Below, piece after piece: positions 27,611 through 35,953 of a DNA stretch of 58,917 bases. Source of the DNA: Clostridiales bacterium (lineage in GTDB: Bacteria; Bacillota; Desulfotomaculia; Desulfotomaculales; VENG01); NCBI GenBank assembly GCA_021736985.1, contig JAIPEW010000018.1, forward strand, positions 1 to 58,917, in the 5' to 3' direction. The notes beneath the pieces are model-generated. The model had not been told where the DNA came from and searched no databases. It saw only the letters and a program-made list of their open reading frames with translations. A program made the position numbers and the translations under genes. Numbering within the stretch: the stretch's first letter is position 1; each line of letters begins with the position of its first letter.

Positions 27611-27713
27611 AAAAGAAAGGAGGACGGGCTGCTTATTAAAAACATATAAAAATTTCTTTGTTTTAGATTAATTTTTAATATTATTTTACTAAATCGTTAG
27701 GAGGAAATAAAAA

Positions 27714-28538
27714 ATGAAGAAGCGTTTATTCATTCTATTAGCTTTAACTCTTTTGGGAGTACCTGTTTTAGCTGGTTGTTCAGCTAACGAAGATACTTCA
27801 GCAAATAATGAAACAAGTAATAAAACTGGTACACTGGAATTCTATGCCAACGGTCAAGATTTTGCAAGAGAAGGTTTTGTTGCCAAGGACGGGTGGGCTT
27901 TAGATTTTGATCATGTTTACGTAGTCTTATCTGGTATTACTGGTTATCAATCTGATCCCCCCTACAACCCTAAAGAAGGCGGAGAGATACAAGCACAAGA
28001 AAAAGTAGGGTTGGAAAAGACTTATACTGTAGACATTGCAGAAGGCAGCAGCCCTTCATTAGTTGGTAAAGTAGAATCAGCTCCCGCAGGTCACTATAAC
28101 GCCATATCCTGGGAGATGGTAAAAGCTAATAAAGATCCTGTTAAAGGCAATGTCATTGTATTTATTGGCCAGGCAGAAAAAGATGGTAAAACAGTAGACT
28201 TCAACATTAAGTTAGATAAAGAAATAAAATACTCTGCCGGTGAATACGTTGGCGATGAAAGAAAAGGATTTGTCCAGGAAGGGAAAACAGCAAATTTAGA
28301 GATTACTTTCCACCTGGATCACCTTTTTGGAGATGCTGAAGTAGCAGCTGACGATGCTTTAAATAAAAAGGCCCTGGGTTTTGAGCCATTTGCCAGCATT
28401 GCAGAAAATGGTAAGCTGAATGCCAACATGGCTGGTCTTAAAAACAAGCTCTCATCAGAAGAAGCTCACAAACTTAATCATATAATACCTCATCTAGGTC
28501 ACGTGGGTGAAGGACACTGCCACGCAAAAGAACTTTAA
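27714..28538 (+). CDS. cobalamin-regulated lipoprotein with His/Cys-rich C-terminus
   Basis: 274 residues. A lipoprotein signal peptide with lipobox LAGC (Cys22) is followed by a Ser/Asn/Thr linker and a single globular domain (about 40-274). The C-terminus is HLGHVGEGHCHAKEL, with H260, H263, H268, C269 and H270 as a likely metal site; HLDHLFGD lies near 205. AGGAGGAAATAAAA precedes the ATG. A close paralogue lies at 34876-35727 beside cobO. Position under a cobalamin riboswitch and before cbiL/cbiM suggests it binds cobalt at the outer membrane face and hands it to CbiM; that is inference. I do not recognise a named family. Confidence 0.75.
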   Translation: MKKRLFILLALTLLGVPVLAGCSANEDTSANNETSNKTGTLEFYANGQDFAREGFVAKDGWALDFDHVYVVLSGITGYQSDPPYNPKEGGEIQAQEKVGLEKTYTVDIAEGSSPSLVGKVESAPAGHYNAISWEMVKANKDPVKGNVIVFIGQAEKDGKTVDFNIKLDKEIKYSAGEYVGDERKGFVQEGKTANLEITFHLDHLFGDAEVAADDALNKKALGFEPFASIAENGKLNANMAGLKNKLSSEEAHKLNHIIPHLGHVGEGHCHAKEL

Positions 28539-28550
28539 ATCAGGTTCAAA

Positions 28551-28580
28551 CAAGGAAAGAGTTAAAAATCTTTCCTTGTT
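28551..28580 (+). terminator. intercistronic hairpin after the cobalt lipoprotein
   Basis: CAAGGAAAGA and TCTTTCCTTG form a perfect 10-bp stem. No long T-tract follows, so it may be a partial terminator or an RNA-stability element that sets the level of the downstream transporter genes. Confidence 0.55.
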
Positions 28581-28610
28581 CAGTAAGTTAACTATAAAGG
28601 AGACATGGCA

Positions 28611-29051
28611 ATGAATAAAAAACTATTAGTTATTTTATTTACTCTTCTTTTCGTCCTGTGTTTTACCTTTTCAGCATATGCTCACGGAGTAAATATGAGC
28701 TACCAGGGCAATATGTCCTATACTATTAAAGCTGAATTTGATACCGGGAAACCCATGTCCGGGGCACAAATAATTATCTATGCTCCCGATGATCCTGCAA
28801 CTCCCTGGAAAAAAGGTACCTGCGATGAAAACGGGCAGTATGTTTTTGTACCGGATACATCTAAAGAAGGAACCTGGCTTGTACAGGCCAGGAAGGCAGG
28901 ACACGGTGCATCAATTAATATAGAGGTTGGCGAAGACGCTTCTTTATCCGGCGGCACAGGATATTCAGCAATGCAAGTAATAATAATGATCGCTTGTGTT
29001 GTATGGGGTTTTGTTGGTACTGCACTATTCTTTAAGAGGAGGAAAAATTAA
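28611..29051 (+). CDS. CbiL/NikL-like transporter accessory protein
   Basis: About 146 residues from the preferred start (ATG 28611, AAGGAGA 7 nt upstream; an ATG two codons earlier is too close to the site). A signal segment (about 5-24) is followed by an extracytoplasmic carboxypeptidase-regulatory-like beta domain (about 28-105: GKPMSGAQIIIYAPDDP, GTCDENGQYVFVPD) and a C-terminal membrane span (about 117-138) with a KRRKN tail. This is the layout of NikL/CbiL components that replace or supplement CbiN in nickel/cobalt ECF systems. Its stop codon overlaps the cbiM start (TAATG). Confidence 0.75.
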   Translation: MNKKLLVILFTLLFVLCFTFSAYAHGVNMSYQGNMSYTIKAEFDTGKPMSGAQIIIYAPDDPATPWKKGTCDENGQYVFVPDTSKEGTWLVQARKAGHGASINIEVGEDASLSGGTGYSAMQVIIMIACVVWGFVGTALFFKRRKN

Positions 29052-29713
29052 TGCATATTCCTGATGGCGTACTGCCTACCTCTGTATGTGCTGCTGGTTA
29101 TGCAGTTACCGGGATCGCTGTATGGTACTCATTGCGGAAATTAAATAAACAAGAAGATCCCCGAAAAGACATTCCCAAGGCTTCACTGGTTACAGCAGCA
29201 TTTTTTGTAACTTCGTGGATTCATATTCCCATACCACCAACAAGTGTCCACCTCATGCTTACGGGATTACTGGGAGCACTGCTGGGATATTATGCATACC
29301 CGGCCGCCGTAATCGCACTGTTTTTCCAGGCAGTCATGTTTCAACACGGGGGTCTGACAACGATAGGAGTAAACGCAGTTATTTTAGGAATACCGGCAAT
29401 GCTGTGCCACTATATATATAGTTACGGCAAGGGAATTATTAATGACAGCAAAGTAAAAAACAGTATTCTAGGACTAATTATAGGAGTAACAGGTACAGGA
29501 TTATCGGTATTCATCTGGTTCCTTATTCTTATAAACTTTATCTCTGCTAATTTAAATGCTTCTGCAGAAAGGGCCGCTATCATCACAGGAACCCTGGCCC
29601 ATGTTCCCTTAATGGCACTGGAAGGTGTATTCACAGCATTTATACTAGTTTATCTCAAGAGAGTAAAACCAGAATTGTTAGGAGAACAGAGTAATGAAAA
29701 TAGCGCTGGATAG
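29051..29713 (+). CDS. cbiM: cobalt ECF transporter substrate-binding component CbiM
   Basis: 220 residues. It begins MHIPDGVLP, the invariant N-terminus whose amino group and His2 coordinate the metal in CbiM/NikM. About six membrane spans follow, with PPTSVHLML and FQHGGLTTIGVN in the expected places. The start overlaps the previous stop and the end overlaps cbiQ by 20 bp, so cbiL-cbiM-cbiQ is a coupled operon. CbiM and NikM are hard to tell apart; cobalt is preferred because of the cobalamin riboswitch. Confidence 0.92.
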   Translation: MHIPDGVLPTSVCAAGYAVTGIAVWYSLRKLNKQEDPRKDIPKASLVTAAFFVTSWIHIPIPPTSVHLMLTGLLGALLGYYAYPAAVIALFFQAVMFQHGGLTTIGVNAVILGIPAMLCHYIYSYGKGIINDSKVKNSILGLIIGVTGTGLSVFIWFLILINFISANLNASAERAAIITGTLAHVPLMALEGVFTAFILVYLKRVKPELLGEQSNENSAG

Positions 29714-30449
29714 TTATCACGGCATGAATACAATTATACACCGCTGGGAACCAAGGACAAAATTTATCGCGCTTATGCTGTTAATATTTGCATTTTCCTT
29801 TGTAAAAAATATAGAACTAATACCAGTGATGATTATAAGCAGCTTTATTTTATATACATTGTCCAGGCTTCCATTTTCGTTTTTATTAAGCAGATTATGT
29901 TTACCTGGTTTTTTCATTTTTATCATGTTAGTATTGTTATTATTTCTTTCCCAGGGTACCGTTTTATTTAAGATAGGGCCCCTGGCAGTAAAAAAAGAAG
30001 GACTTTCCTTAGCATTTCTTATCGCTGTTAGGTTCATTTGCATTATTACAATTGTTACTATTTTATTTGCAACGAGCTCTTTTGTAAAAATTATTAAAGT
30101 TATGCGATCTCTAGGGCTGCCTCCGCTGCTGGCCGAAATGATGACTTTTACCTATAGATATATATTTGAAATTGGTAAAGATTTAATGACTATGCTGGAT
30201 GCCATGAAAATACGCGGGTTTAAAGCACGCAGCTTAAAGGATGTTAGCACACTTTCTTCCCTGGCAGGCACAATCTTTGTGCGAAGTTACGACCAGTCAG
30301 ACCGGGTATACAGTGCTATGGTACTCAGGGGATACGGTCAACCTGCTTCATTTGAAGAAGATTTTCAAGCTAAAAAATCAGACATTGCGTTAATGATAAT
30401 AGTTATATTAACAGCATGTACATTAACTCTTGCTCAAATATTTTTATAA
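29694..30449 (+). CDS. cbiQ: cobalt ECF transporter transmembrane component CbiQ (EcfT)
   Basis: 251 residues, five or so membrane spans. Two Ala-Arg-Gly-type coupling motifs lie in the cytoplasmic helices (AMKIRGFKARS and AMVLRGYGQP). It overlaps cbiM by 20 bp. The ATPase that must couple to it is presumably CbiO at 26144-26890, encoded divergently. Confidence 0.9.
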   Translation: MKIALDSYHGMNTIIHRWEPRTKFIALMLLIFAFSFVKNIELIPVMIISSFILYTLSRLPFSFLLSRLCLPGFFIFIMLVLLLFLSQGTVLFKIGPLAVKKEGLSLAFLIAVRFICIITIVTILFATSSFVKIIKVMRSLGLPPLLAEMMTFTYRYIFEIGKDLMTMLDAMKIRGFKARSLKDVSTLSSLAGTIFVRSYDQSDRVYSAMVLRGYGQPASFEEDFQAKKSDIALMIIVILTACTLTLAQIFL

Positions 30450-30496
30450 AAAAGCTTAATGCTTTTTAACTCCTCCTCAATTCACCATAAATTTGA

Positions 30497-30517
30497 GGGC
30501 CGGTATATTACCGGCCC
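30497..30517 (+). terminator. hairpin after cbiQ
   Basis: GGGCCGGTA and TACCGGCCC form a perfect stem 48 bp after the cbiQ stop. It lacks its own T-tract and is followed at once by a stronger terminator. Confidence 0.55.
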
Positions 30518-30520
30518 ATT

Positions 30521-30576
30521 ACATATAAAAAAGGGACAACCTTTAGTTTAAAAGGCTTGTCCCTTTTTTATATGTA
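30521..30576. terminator. strong bidirectional terminator of the cbi operon
   Basis: A near-perfect 19-bp inverted repeat (ACATATAAAAAAGGGACAA and its complement) surrounds AAAGGC/CCTTT-like loop sequences and has A- and T-tract arms. Confidence 0.85.
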
Positions 30577-30730
30577 AAAATCCTGTAGAGCTTTTTTAAC
30601 GCAAATCGATACTACAGCAGCAGCAGAAATAATAAGTACTGGTAATTGTTTAACCTGGCTGGCTCAAGTTTTTTTAATGCAACTAAGTAAGCAAGAGTAT
30701 GTTGTACTTTGTTTTTTTGATTCATTCCAA
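30577..30730. other. gene-free stretch between cbiQ and tagO
   Basis: The gap 30450-30814 holds three hairpins and this A/T-rich piece. I see no open reading frame with a ribosome site and no copy of the repeat families. Confidence 0.5.
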
Positions 30731-30775
30731 TAAAAAAAATAGACTACAAAAATATCCAACAGTCTATCTTTTTAT
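30731..30775 (-). terminator. tagO terminator
   Basis: On the minus strand ATAGACT and AGTCTAT form the stem, followed by eight T. It lies 40 bp past the tagO stop. Confidence 0.75.
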
Positions 30776-30814
30776 TTTATAATCAAAAAATAATTTTTTA
30801 TTGTACATATTAAG

Positions 30815-31900
30815 CTACATACCAGCAGACCGGGTATTTTTCTTATTTTCCGTTGGAACAACAGCTTTTTTCTTGCCAAGATACCCTACCTTGTTAGCTG
30901 TTACTATTGCTATTACAGCAAGTATTATTAAGAGTACTGCTGCCTGGTCAGTAGAAACCACGTTTAAGAAAACAGCACTTATACCTAATACTACACTCAA
31001 ACCATAAATAACAAGCACTGCCTGCCTGTGAGAAAAACCTATGGCCATAAGCCTGTGGTGCAAGTGCTCTTTGTCCGGTTGAAATATAGGCTGCTGTTTA
31101 TAATAACGCCTTATGATAGCAAAAAATGTATCCATAAGGGGAAGTCCCAAAATAACCAGGGGAATAATAACAGATATAGCCGTAGCACTCTTGGTAAAAC
31201 TCATTATAGACATTACTGCCAGTGTAAAACCCAGGAACATGGAACCGGAATCACCTAGAAATATACTGGCCGGGTGAAAGTTATGCCTCAAAAAACCTAG
31301 TATCGCTGCTGCAAAGGCAAGTGCTAATAAAATAACTCCTGCCATACCCGGAGTATTAAACATATGTCCTTGAGTCCAGGCTACTGCCGCCAGGGTAAGA
31401 GCAGCAATACATGAAACTCCCCCGGCCAACCCGTCAAGACCGTCAATCAAGTTAATAGCATTTATTACTGACACAATCCAAAAAACAGTCACAGGCACAG
31501 CCAGCCAGCCTAAGAAAAACAGGTCTCCTGACAGCGGATTGGTAATATACTGTACCTTGATTCCAAATGGAATAACAGCTGAAGCAGCTGCTACCTGGCC
31601 AACAAGCTTCACCCTGGCAGGCAGTCCTCTAATATCATCGACTACCCCCAGCGCCATTACCAGTGTCCCACCCAGGAGCATTCCGTACACAGGCATTGTC
31701 AATCCCCCGGATAACAGTACAACCGGGACAAAAGCCATATACACGGCAAGCCCTCCAATGCGGGGCATGGCTGATTTATGTACTTTACGGGCAGCAGGCT
31801 TATCCACTGCTCCCCAGGAAAAAGCTTTCTTTTTAACCCACGGGGTAAATATCCAGCTTAAAATAAATGCTGTAAAGAGGGTGGCCAATACTTTTGCCAC
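30815..31900 (-). CDS. tagO: undecaprenyl-phosphate N-acetylhexosaminyl-1-phosphate transferase (TagO/WecA/MraY family)
   Basis: 361 residues, about ten membrane spans. The active-site loops are present: VDDIRGLPAR, NAINLIDGLDGLAGG, FLGDSGSMFLG and the HLHHRL histidine motif. It attaches a GlcNAc-1-phosphate to undecaprenyl phosphate, the first step in secondary wall polymer or teichoic acid synthesis. With CsaB, the TagA-type glycosyltransferase and LCP protein nearby it probably starts the pyruvylated polymer that holds SLH proteins. Confidence 0.92.
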   Translation of the reverse strand: MAKVLATLFTAFILSWIFTPWVKKKAFSWGAVDKPAARKVHKSAMPRIGGLAVYMAFVPVVLLSGGLTMPVYGMLLGGTLVMALGVVDDIRGLPARVKLVGQVAAASAVIPFGIKVQYITNPLSGDLFFLGWLAVPVTVFWIVSVINAINLIDGLDGLAGGVSCIAALTLAAVAWTQGHMFNTPGMAGVILLALAFAAAILGFLRHNFHPASIFLGDSGSMFLGFTLAVMSIMSFTKSATAISVIIPLVILGLPLMDTFFAIIRRYYKQQPIFQPDKEHLHHRLMAIGFSHRQAVLVIYGLSVVLGISAVFLNVVSTDQAAVLLIILAVIAIVTANKVGYLGKKKAVVPTENKKNTRSAGM

Positions 31901-32028
31901 TTTAGGAAACCTCCATATATGAAATGGTTTAAAACGTACATCATTATTTTATCATTATTTAGATAAATAATGATAGTGGAAAAAAATTTAAAACAGTATT
32001 TTAAGTTTAAAGTTTTTGTGAAGAGGTT

Positions 32029-32460
32029 TTAACCGGAAACAGAAAACATTAATTCTGCTTCTGCAGCAATATTTTCCCCAACACGCGCGACTGCCCTGGC
32101 TTTACCTATATTTCTCTTCATGTTTTGCATTTCTACTTCTATACGAAGAGTATCACCGGGCACTACCTGGCGGCGAAATTTAGCCTTATCAATACCAGCA
32201 AAATAGGCTATTTTGCCCTTGTATTCGGGCACACTGAGAACAGCAACCGCTCCCACCTGCGCCATGGCTTCTACAATGAGTACAGCCGGCATAACAGGAT
32301 ATTCAGGAAAATGTCCCTGAAAAAAAGGTTCGTTGACAGTAACATTTTTTATTCCGACTGCCGTTTGTCCAGCTTCAACATCTTCAATTTTATCAACAAG
32401 TAAAAAAGGATAGCGGTGCGGCAGTATTTCTTTTATCTCGTTTATATCCAAAACATTCAC
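32029..32460 (-). CDS. fabZ: 3-hydroxyacyl-ACP dehydratase FabZ
   Basis: 143 residues, single hot-dog fold. [13 protein letters not shown] and [20 protein letters not shown] carry the catalytic His50 and Glu64. The usual MPGVL is MPAVL here. It dehydrates 3-hydroxyacyl-ACP in fatty acid elongation. It stands apart from other fab genes, between tagO and csaB. Confidence 0.94.
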   Translation of the reverse strand: MNVLDINEIKEILPHRYPFLLVDKIEDVEAGQTAVGIKNVTVNEPFFQGHFPEYPVMPAVLIVEAMAQVGAVAVLSVPEYKGKIAYFAGIDKAKFRRQVVPGDTLRIEVEMQNMKRNIGKARAVARVGENIAAEAELMFSVSG

Positions 32461-32520
32461 TCCTCGTAACTTTCATTAATTTAGACGCAGAACTTATACA
32501 TATTGTTCCACTTTTACTTG

Positions 32521-32757
32521 CAAATTAAATATCCACGAACTTCTTGCTGAAAACTAGGTAGGGAGCCGGGACATAGGGCAGAGGTAAGAAGTGGGAAATT
32601 AGAGATGGGAAAAAGAAAAAGTCTACACAGCAGACTTCCTCAAATTATCACACTTCCTACGTCACACCTCGCAAATGACGGGCTAAGCAGCGCAACCCAG
32701 AATCCGCTACCTTCAGGAAATCCACCGGCCCTTTGGATTTTTAGAAAGTTTTCGTGT
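32521..32757 (-). repeat. dispersed element, copy 6 (inverted, near full length)
   Basis: Reverse complement of the copy at 206-470: CCACGAACTTCTTGCTGA, the hairpin AGTCTACACAGCAGACTTCC with its purine arm, CGCAAATGACGGGCTAAGCAGCGC, GGAAATCCACCGGCCC. It fills the gap between csaB and fabZ, which has no other feature. Confidence 0.8.
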
Positions 32758-32761
32758 TAAG

Positions 32762-33847
32762 TTATTTAGATGGAATTTCTATATTAAAAGCAGCTTCCGC
32801 TGCCCTGCGTGCTAATTTTTTTAACGGTTCTACTTTTTGCATTAATTCCTGGCGTTCCAATGATAAAGCAGAATCTATTTTATCGCACAACTCTTTCTTG
32901 TTTAAATCACAAGTCGTACCTGCCGGCTCAAGATCCAGGCAAGAAAGAAAATTTTTCACCTTAGGATCATAGGAAATACCTACCGGGGACACACCCAACA
33001 CAGCAGCAAAAATTAAAGAGTGCAGCCGCATACCAACAAGGAGATCAAGATTTTTAAACACCGAAAGTTTTTCCTGGACAGAGCAAGCCCGCTTTAATAC
33101 AAAACTTTCATGTTTCATCATACCGGCTATCTCTTGAGAAACCTGTAAGTCCCCGGGCTGCTGCATAGGAAGAAATACAACCTGCATCCCTTTCTCTACC
33201 AGGTAATCACATGCTGAAGCAAGTTCATGCTTCCAATGCTCCCCTTCCCAGGGGCGCACCGAAATTCCAGCCAGCGATTCACTGGTATCTACACTTTCTG
33301 CCTGTAAAGTTATAAAGCCCCAGCCTGCTGAAATTCCTTCCGGTTCTAAACCAAGCACAGGATCTGCCGCTACTACAATATCTTTGCTTACACCTATGTC
33401 CTGCAATTCTGCCCGGGATTCCTCATCCCGCACGGTAACTGCTGCAGCACGGTTTGCCTCCCTGGCTGCCAGGAAACGTCCCATGCGGCTGTTTAAGGGC
33501 CCGATCCCCTGGGAAAAAAACACCACGGGCTTATTCAACATGCGGGCAATCCACATAATACCGGTATAATAAAAAATATTTTTTACCCCGGTAACATCCT
33601 GCAGCAGGCTTCCTCCACCGCTTAATAATACATCTGCTTTTCGAAGGGCCCCTATTACTTCCATTGTATCCCAGCGGTTCACTGATTTAACATTATACGT
33701 GCGCGCAGTAAAACCAGGGTCGGCAGATAACACTGTTGGCTCGAAGTTTGGATCCTGTTCTTTTAACAGTTTTAACATGCTGAAAAGTACAGCTTCATCA
33801 CCAAGGTTGCCAAAACCGTAATACCCAGAAATCACTGCCCTGGTCAT
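32762..33847 (-). CDS. csaB: polysaccharide pyruvyl transferase CsaB
   Basis: 361 residues, polysaccharide pyruvyl-transferase fold. ISGYYGFGNLGDEAVLFSML is the N-terminal signature, with LLSGGGSLLQD and VGMRLHSLIFAAVLG further on. CsaB adds pyruvate ketals to the secondary wall polymer, which SLH domains recognise. Four or more SLH-type proteins in this window depend on this modification. Its start overlaps the end of the upstream gene by 4 bp. Confidence 0.94.
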   Translation of the reverse strand: MTRAVISGYYGFGNLGDEAVLFSMLKLLKEQDPNFEPTVLSADPGFTARTYNVKSVNRWDTMEVIGALRKADVLLSGGGSLLQDVTGVKNIFYYTGIMWIARMLNKPVVFFSQGIGPLNSRMGRFLAAREANRAAAVTVRDEESRAELQDIGVSKDIVVAADPVLGLEPEGISAGWGFITLQAESVDTSESLAGISVRPWEGEHWKHELASACDYLVEKGMQVVFLPMQQPGDLQVSQEIAGMMKHESFVLKRACSVQEKLSVFKNLDLLVGMRLHSLIFAAVLGVSPVGISYDPKVKNFLSCLDLEPAGTTCDLNKKELCDKIDSALSLERQELMQKVEPLKKLARRAAEAAFNIEIPSK

Positions 33848-34686
33848 AGGCGCCCCCCGTTCTCATCTTTACATAACATTAAAGTCATTGCGCTGTCATA
33901 GGCAGTATCAATAAGATGCACACACCCCTGATCCCTGCCCATGAGCCCGGCTAAATCTTTTTTACTGAGCTTTTCCAGGTAAGCCCCTTCCAATTCTGTT
34001 AAATATTCAATTGATTCCCTGCATATTATATCCGGCACACGCAGCATTTGTGCTTCTGCTGCAAGTACCCGGCCGGCATTAGCTTCTATATTAAGACCTA
34101 AGCTCATTTCATGAAACGTGTCGTTTAAATTACCGGCAATAAAAAAAACACCGGGTTTGAATTCATAAACATGCTGGCTTTTAAAGCGGTTAAACAATAC
34201 TCCATCTCTTTCACTTCTACCCACATATTCACTCCAGCATCCACCGGCCCGGTGTATATTACTGTAATACCGGCAGCTGCCAGCATAAAATTTTTTCCAG
34301 TGCGCTGCGTATTCCTGGAGAGAACCAAAACCTTTTTCCCTGGACAGGAAAGTTCCACTCTGGATAAACCCTCGTACGGCTTCTAAAAAAAGAGATACCG
34401 GTAAGGAGTTTTTTACCTCCATGAGCCCCTCGTGGAGCTCGGGCCCGTTTCCTACACATGCTGCAGTTCCGCGAAGCCCCTGTATTTTCCGCACTTCTTT
34501 TTGTATCCCCCGCGGGGCCCTGTGTTCTTCCAGTACAGCTTCCTTTATAATAGAATCTTTAATATTTACCACAATCTGTGCCGCCAGCTCGTGATCCGTA
34601 TCACAGTAACTAACCCTTACAGTAACCAGGCTGTCACTGGTTCTATCCGCGGCAACATGCCAGTATCTTTGAAAAATACACTTCAT
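33844..34686 (-). CDS. DUF2889-like protein
   Basis: 280 residues, no signal peptide or membrane span. The C-terminal GRDQGCVHLIDTAYDSAMTL resembles the conserved Gly-Cys-x-His-Leu end of DUF2889 proteins, and the N-terminal half has the expected beta-rich stretch. Function unknown. It overlaps csaB by 4 bp and is translationally coupled to it, so it may act in wall-polymer or envelope metabolism. Family assignment is by eye. Confidence 0.6.
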   Translation of the reverse strand: MKCIFQRYWHVAADRTSDSLVTVRVSYCDTDHELAAQIVVNIKDSIIKEAVLEEHRAPRGIQKEVRKIQGLRGTAACVGNGPELHEGLMEVKNSLPVSLFLEAVRGFIQSGTFLSREKGFGSLQEYAAHWKKFYAGSCRYYSNIHRAGGCWSEYVGRSERDGVLFNRFKSQHVYEFKPGVFFIAGNLNDTFHEMSLGLNIEANAGRVLAAEAQMLRVPDIICRESIEYLTELEGAYLEKLSKKDLAGLMGRDQGCVHLIDTAYDSAMTLMLCKDENGGRL

Positions 34687-34781
34687 TTTAAAACCTACCT
34701 ATTGCATTAGAATAAAAATACACATAAAACAAGATTCCTTCATTTATATTACCTTCTCGGAGAACTCAACTTTTCCTGCAG

Positions 34782-34834
34782 CAATTAAATAAGTAAAAAA
34801 TCGTGCCAGGCACATTTTTTTACTTATTTAATTG
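34782..34834. repeat. A/T-arm palindrome, copy a (also terminator)
   Basis: Core AATAAGTAAAAAA-TCGTGCCAGGCACA-TTTTTTACTTATT. GTGCC/GGCAC forms the inner stem and the A/T arms continue it. Here the arms extend outward to CAATTA/TAATTG beyond the core shared by all copies. It can terminate in both directions and closes the lipoprotein gene at 34876. Confidence 0.85.
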
Positions 34835-34866
34835 AACGGGCGGTTCCAAAGCAGAACCACCCGTTA
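34834..34866 (-). terminator. hairpin after the second cobalt-type lipoprotein gene
   Basis: AACGGGCGGTTC and GAACCACCCGTT pair (one G-T) across a 7-nt loop, 10 bp past the stop at 34876. It abuts palindrome copy a. Confidence 0.65.
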
Positions 34867-34875
34867 TATAGCTAA

Positions 34876-35727
34876 CTATAAAACTTCTACATGACAATGC
34901 CCTTCACCGACATGCCCCAGGGTAGGAAGCACATTTTTTAGCATCTTGTAATCTTCAGAACACATTTTATCTTCAAGCTCACTTATGCTAGCATTTAACG
35001 TACCATTTTCAGCTGCTTCTGCAAAAGGATCAAAACCTGGTGCAGCAGCATTAAGTCCACCGTCTGCAGGGGCCCCGGCATCACCGAAAACATGATCAAA
35101 GTGGAAGGTCATTTCCAATTCAGCTTTTTCCCCTTCTTTTACAAATCCCTTGCGCTCATCACCTATATACTCTCCACCGGTATATTTATACTCTGTTCCA
35201 TCTTTTATGGTAAAATTAACTGTTTTTCCATCTTTCACTGCTTCACCTGTAACAGCCAGTGAATATCCTTTGGACGGACCAGTTTCTGCATGAACCATTT
35301 TCCATGAAATAGCATTATAATGACCAACAGGAACATCTTCTACCTGGCCAACTAATATAGGATCGGCATTTTCACTACCTTTTGCAAGATCTACAACATG
35401 CGCCTCGGAAAGAGCAACTTTATTTTTGGGTTGAATTTTACCTCCATCTTCGGCTTTATACGCTGGTTCTGACTGGTATCCAGTAACAGCAGCAAGATTT
35501 ACATATACATGCTCGAAAGCAATGTCCCAACCGTCTTTTGATGTAAAACCTTGTCTTACAAAATCTTCACCGTTAGCCTTAAAATGCAGGGTACCTGTTT
35601 GCTCTTTTTGCTCTACCTGTTTACTGGTTTGTTCTTTATCTTGCTGGCTATTTTCACCGGAGCTGCATCCTGAAACAACAGCTAGAAAAAAAGTTAGAGC
35701 TAACACACTAAGATAAAGTTTTTTCAT
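34876..35727 (-). CDS. lipoprotein with His/Cys-rich C-terminus, paralogue of the one at 27714
   Basis: 283 residues. Lipobox VSGC (Cys21), a Gln/Glu/Lys linker, then the same domain as the protein at 27714-28538: GTLHFKANGEDFVRQGF, KDGWDIAFEHVYVNL, HYNAISWKMV, HFDHVFGDAG. It ends LGHVGEGHCHVEVL, keeping H272, H277, C278 and H279. Roughly half the residues are the same by eye. It lies downstream of cobO, separated by a palindrome and a hairpin. I infer an extracytoplasmic cobalt- or corrinoid-binding role; no named family is recognised. Confidence 0.75.
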   Translation of the reverse strand: MKKLYLSVLALTFFLAVVSGCSSGENSQQDKEQTSKQVEQKEQTGTLHFKANGEDFVRQGFTSKDGWDIAFEHVYVNLAAVTGYQSEPAYKAEDGGKIQPKNKVALSEAHVVDLAKGSENADPILVGQVEDVPVGHYNAISWKMVHAETGPSKGYSLAVTGEAVKDGKTVNFTIKDGTEYKYTGGEYIGDERKGFVKEGEKAELEMTFHFDHVFGDAGAPADGGLNAAAPGFDPFAEAAENGTLNASISELEDKMCSEDYKMLKNVLPTLGHVGEGHCHVEVL

Positions 35728-35821
35728 ATTCTTCCCTCCAAAATTAGAAATTTTAAGTAATACAAAGACTGCCGCCTTAAACTGGTTTTCACCTCCTTTT
35801 TGTTATAAACTCTATAAAAAC

Positions 35822-35872
35822 AAAAAAATACCACGTTAACCTCCTGCTTCTTGCAAGAGATTTCCGTGGTAT
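35822..35872 (-). terminator. hairpin between cobO and the lipoprotein gene
   Basis: On the minus strand ATACCACG pairs with CGTGGTAT across a ~29-nt loop that itself holds CTCTTGCAAGA, followed by seven T. It should reduce read-through from cobO into the lipoprotein gene. Confidence 0.65.
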
Positions 35873-35907
35873 ATTTTGTTATTTGTTAAATTTTGAACTA
35901 TTTTCAC

Positions 35908-35948
35908 AATAAGTAAAAAATCGTGCCTGGCACATTTTTTTACTTATT
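35908..35948. repeat. A/T-arm palindrome, copy b
   Basis: AATAAGTAAAAAA, TCGTGCCTGGCACA and TTTTTTTACTTATT: the same core as copy a. It lies 6 bp past the cobO stop. Confidence 0.85.
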
Positions 35949-35953
35949 TGAGT

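Noticed and set aside
29051-30449. Nickel (NikMQ) rather than cobalt transport
   Set aside because: The sequences alone do not decide, but the cobalamin riboswitch in front strongly favours cobalt.
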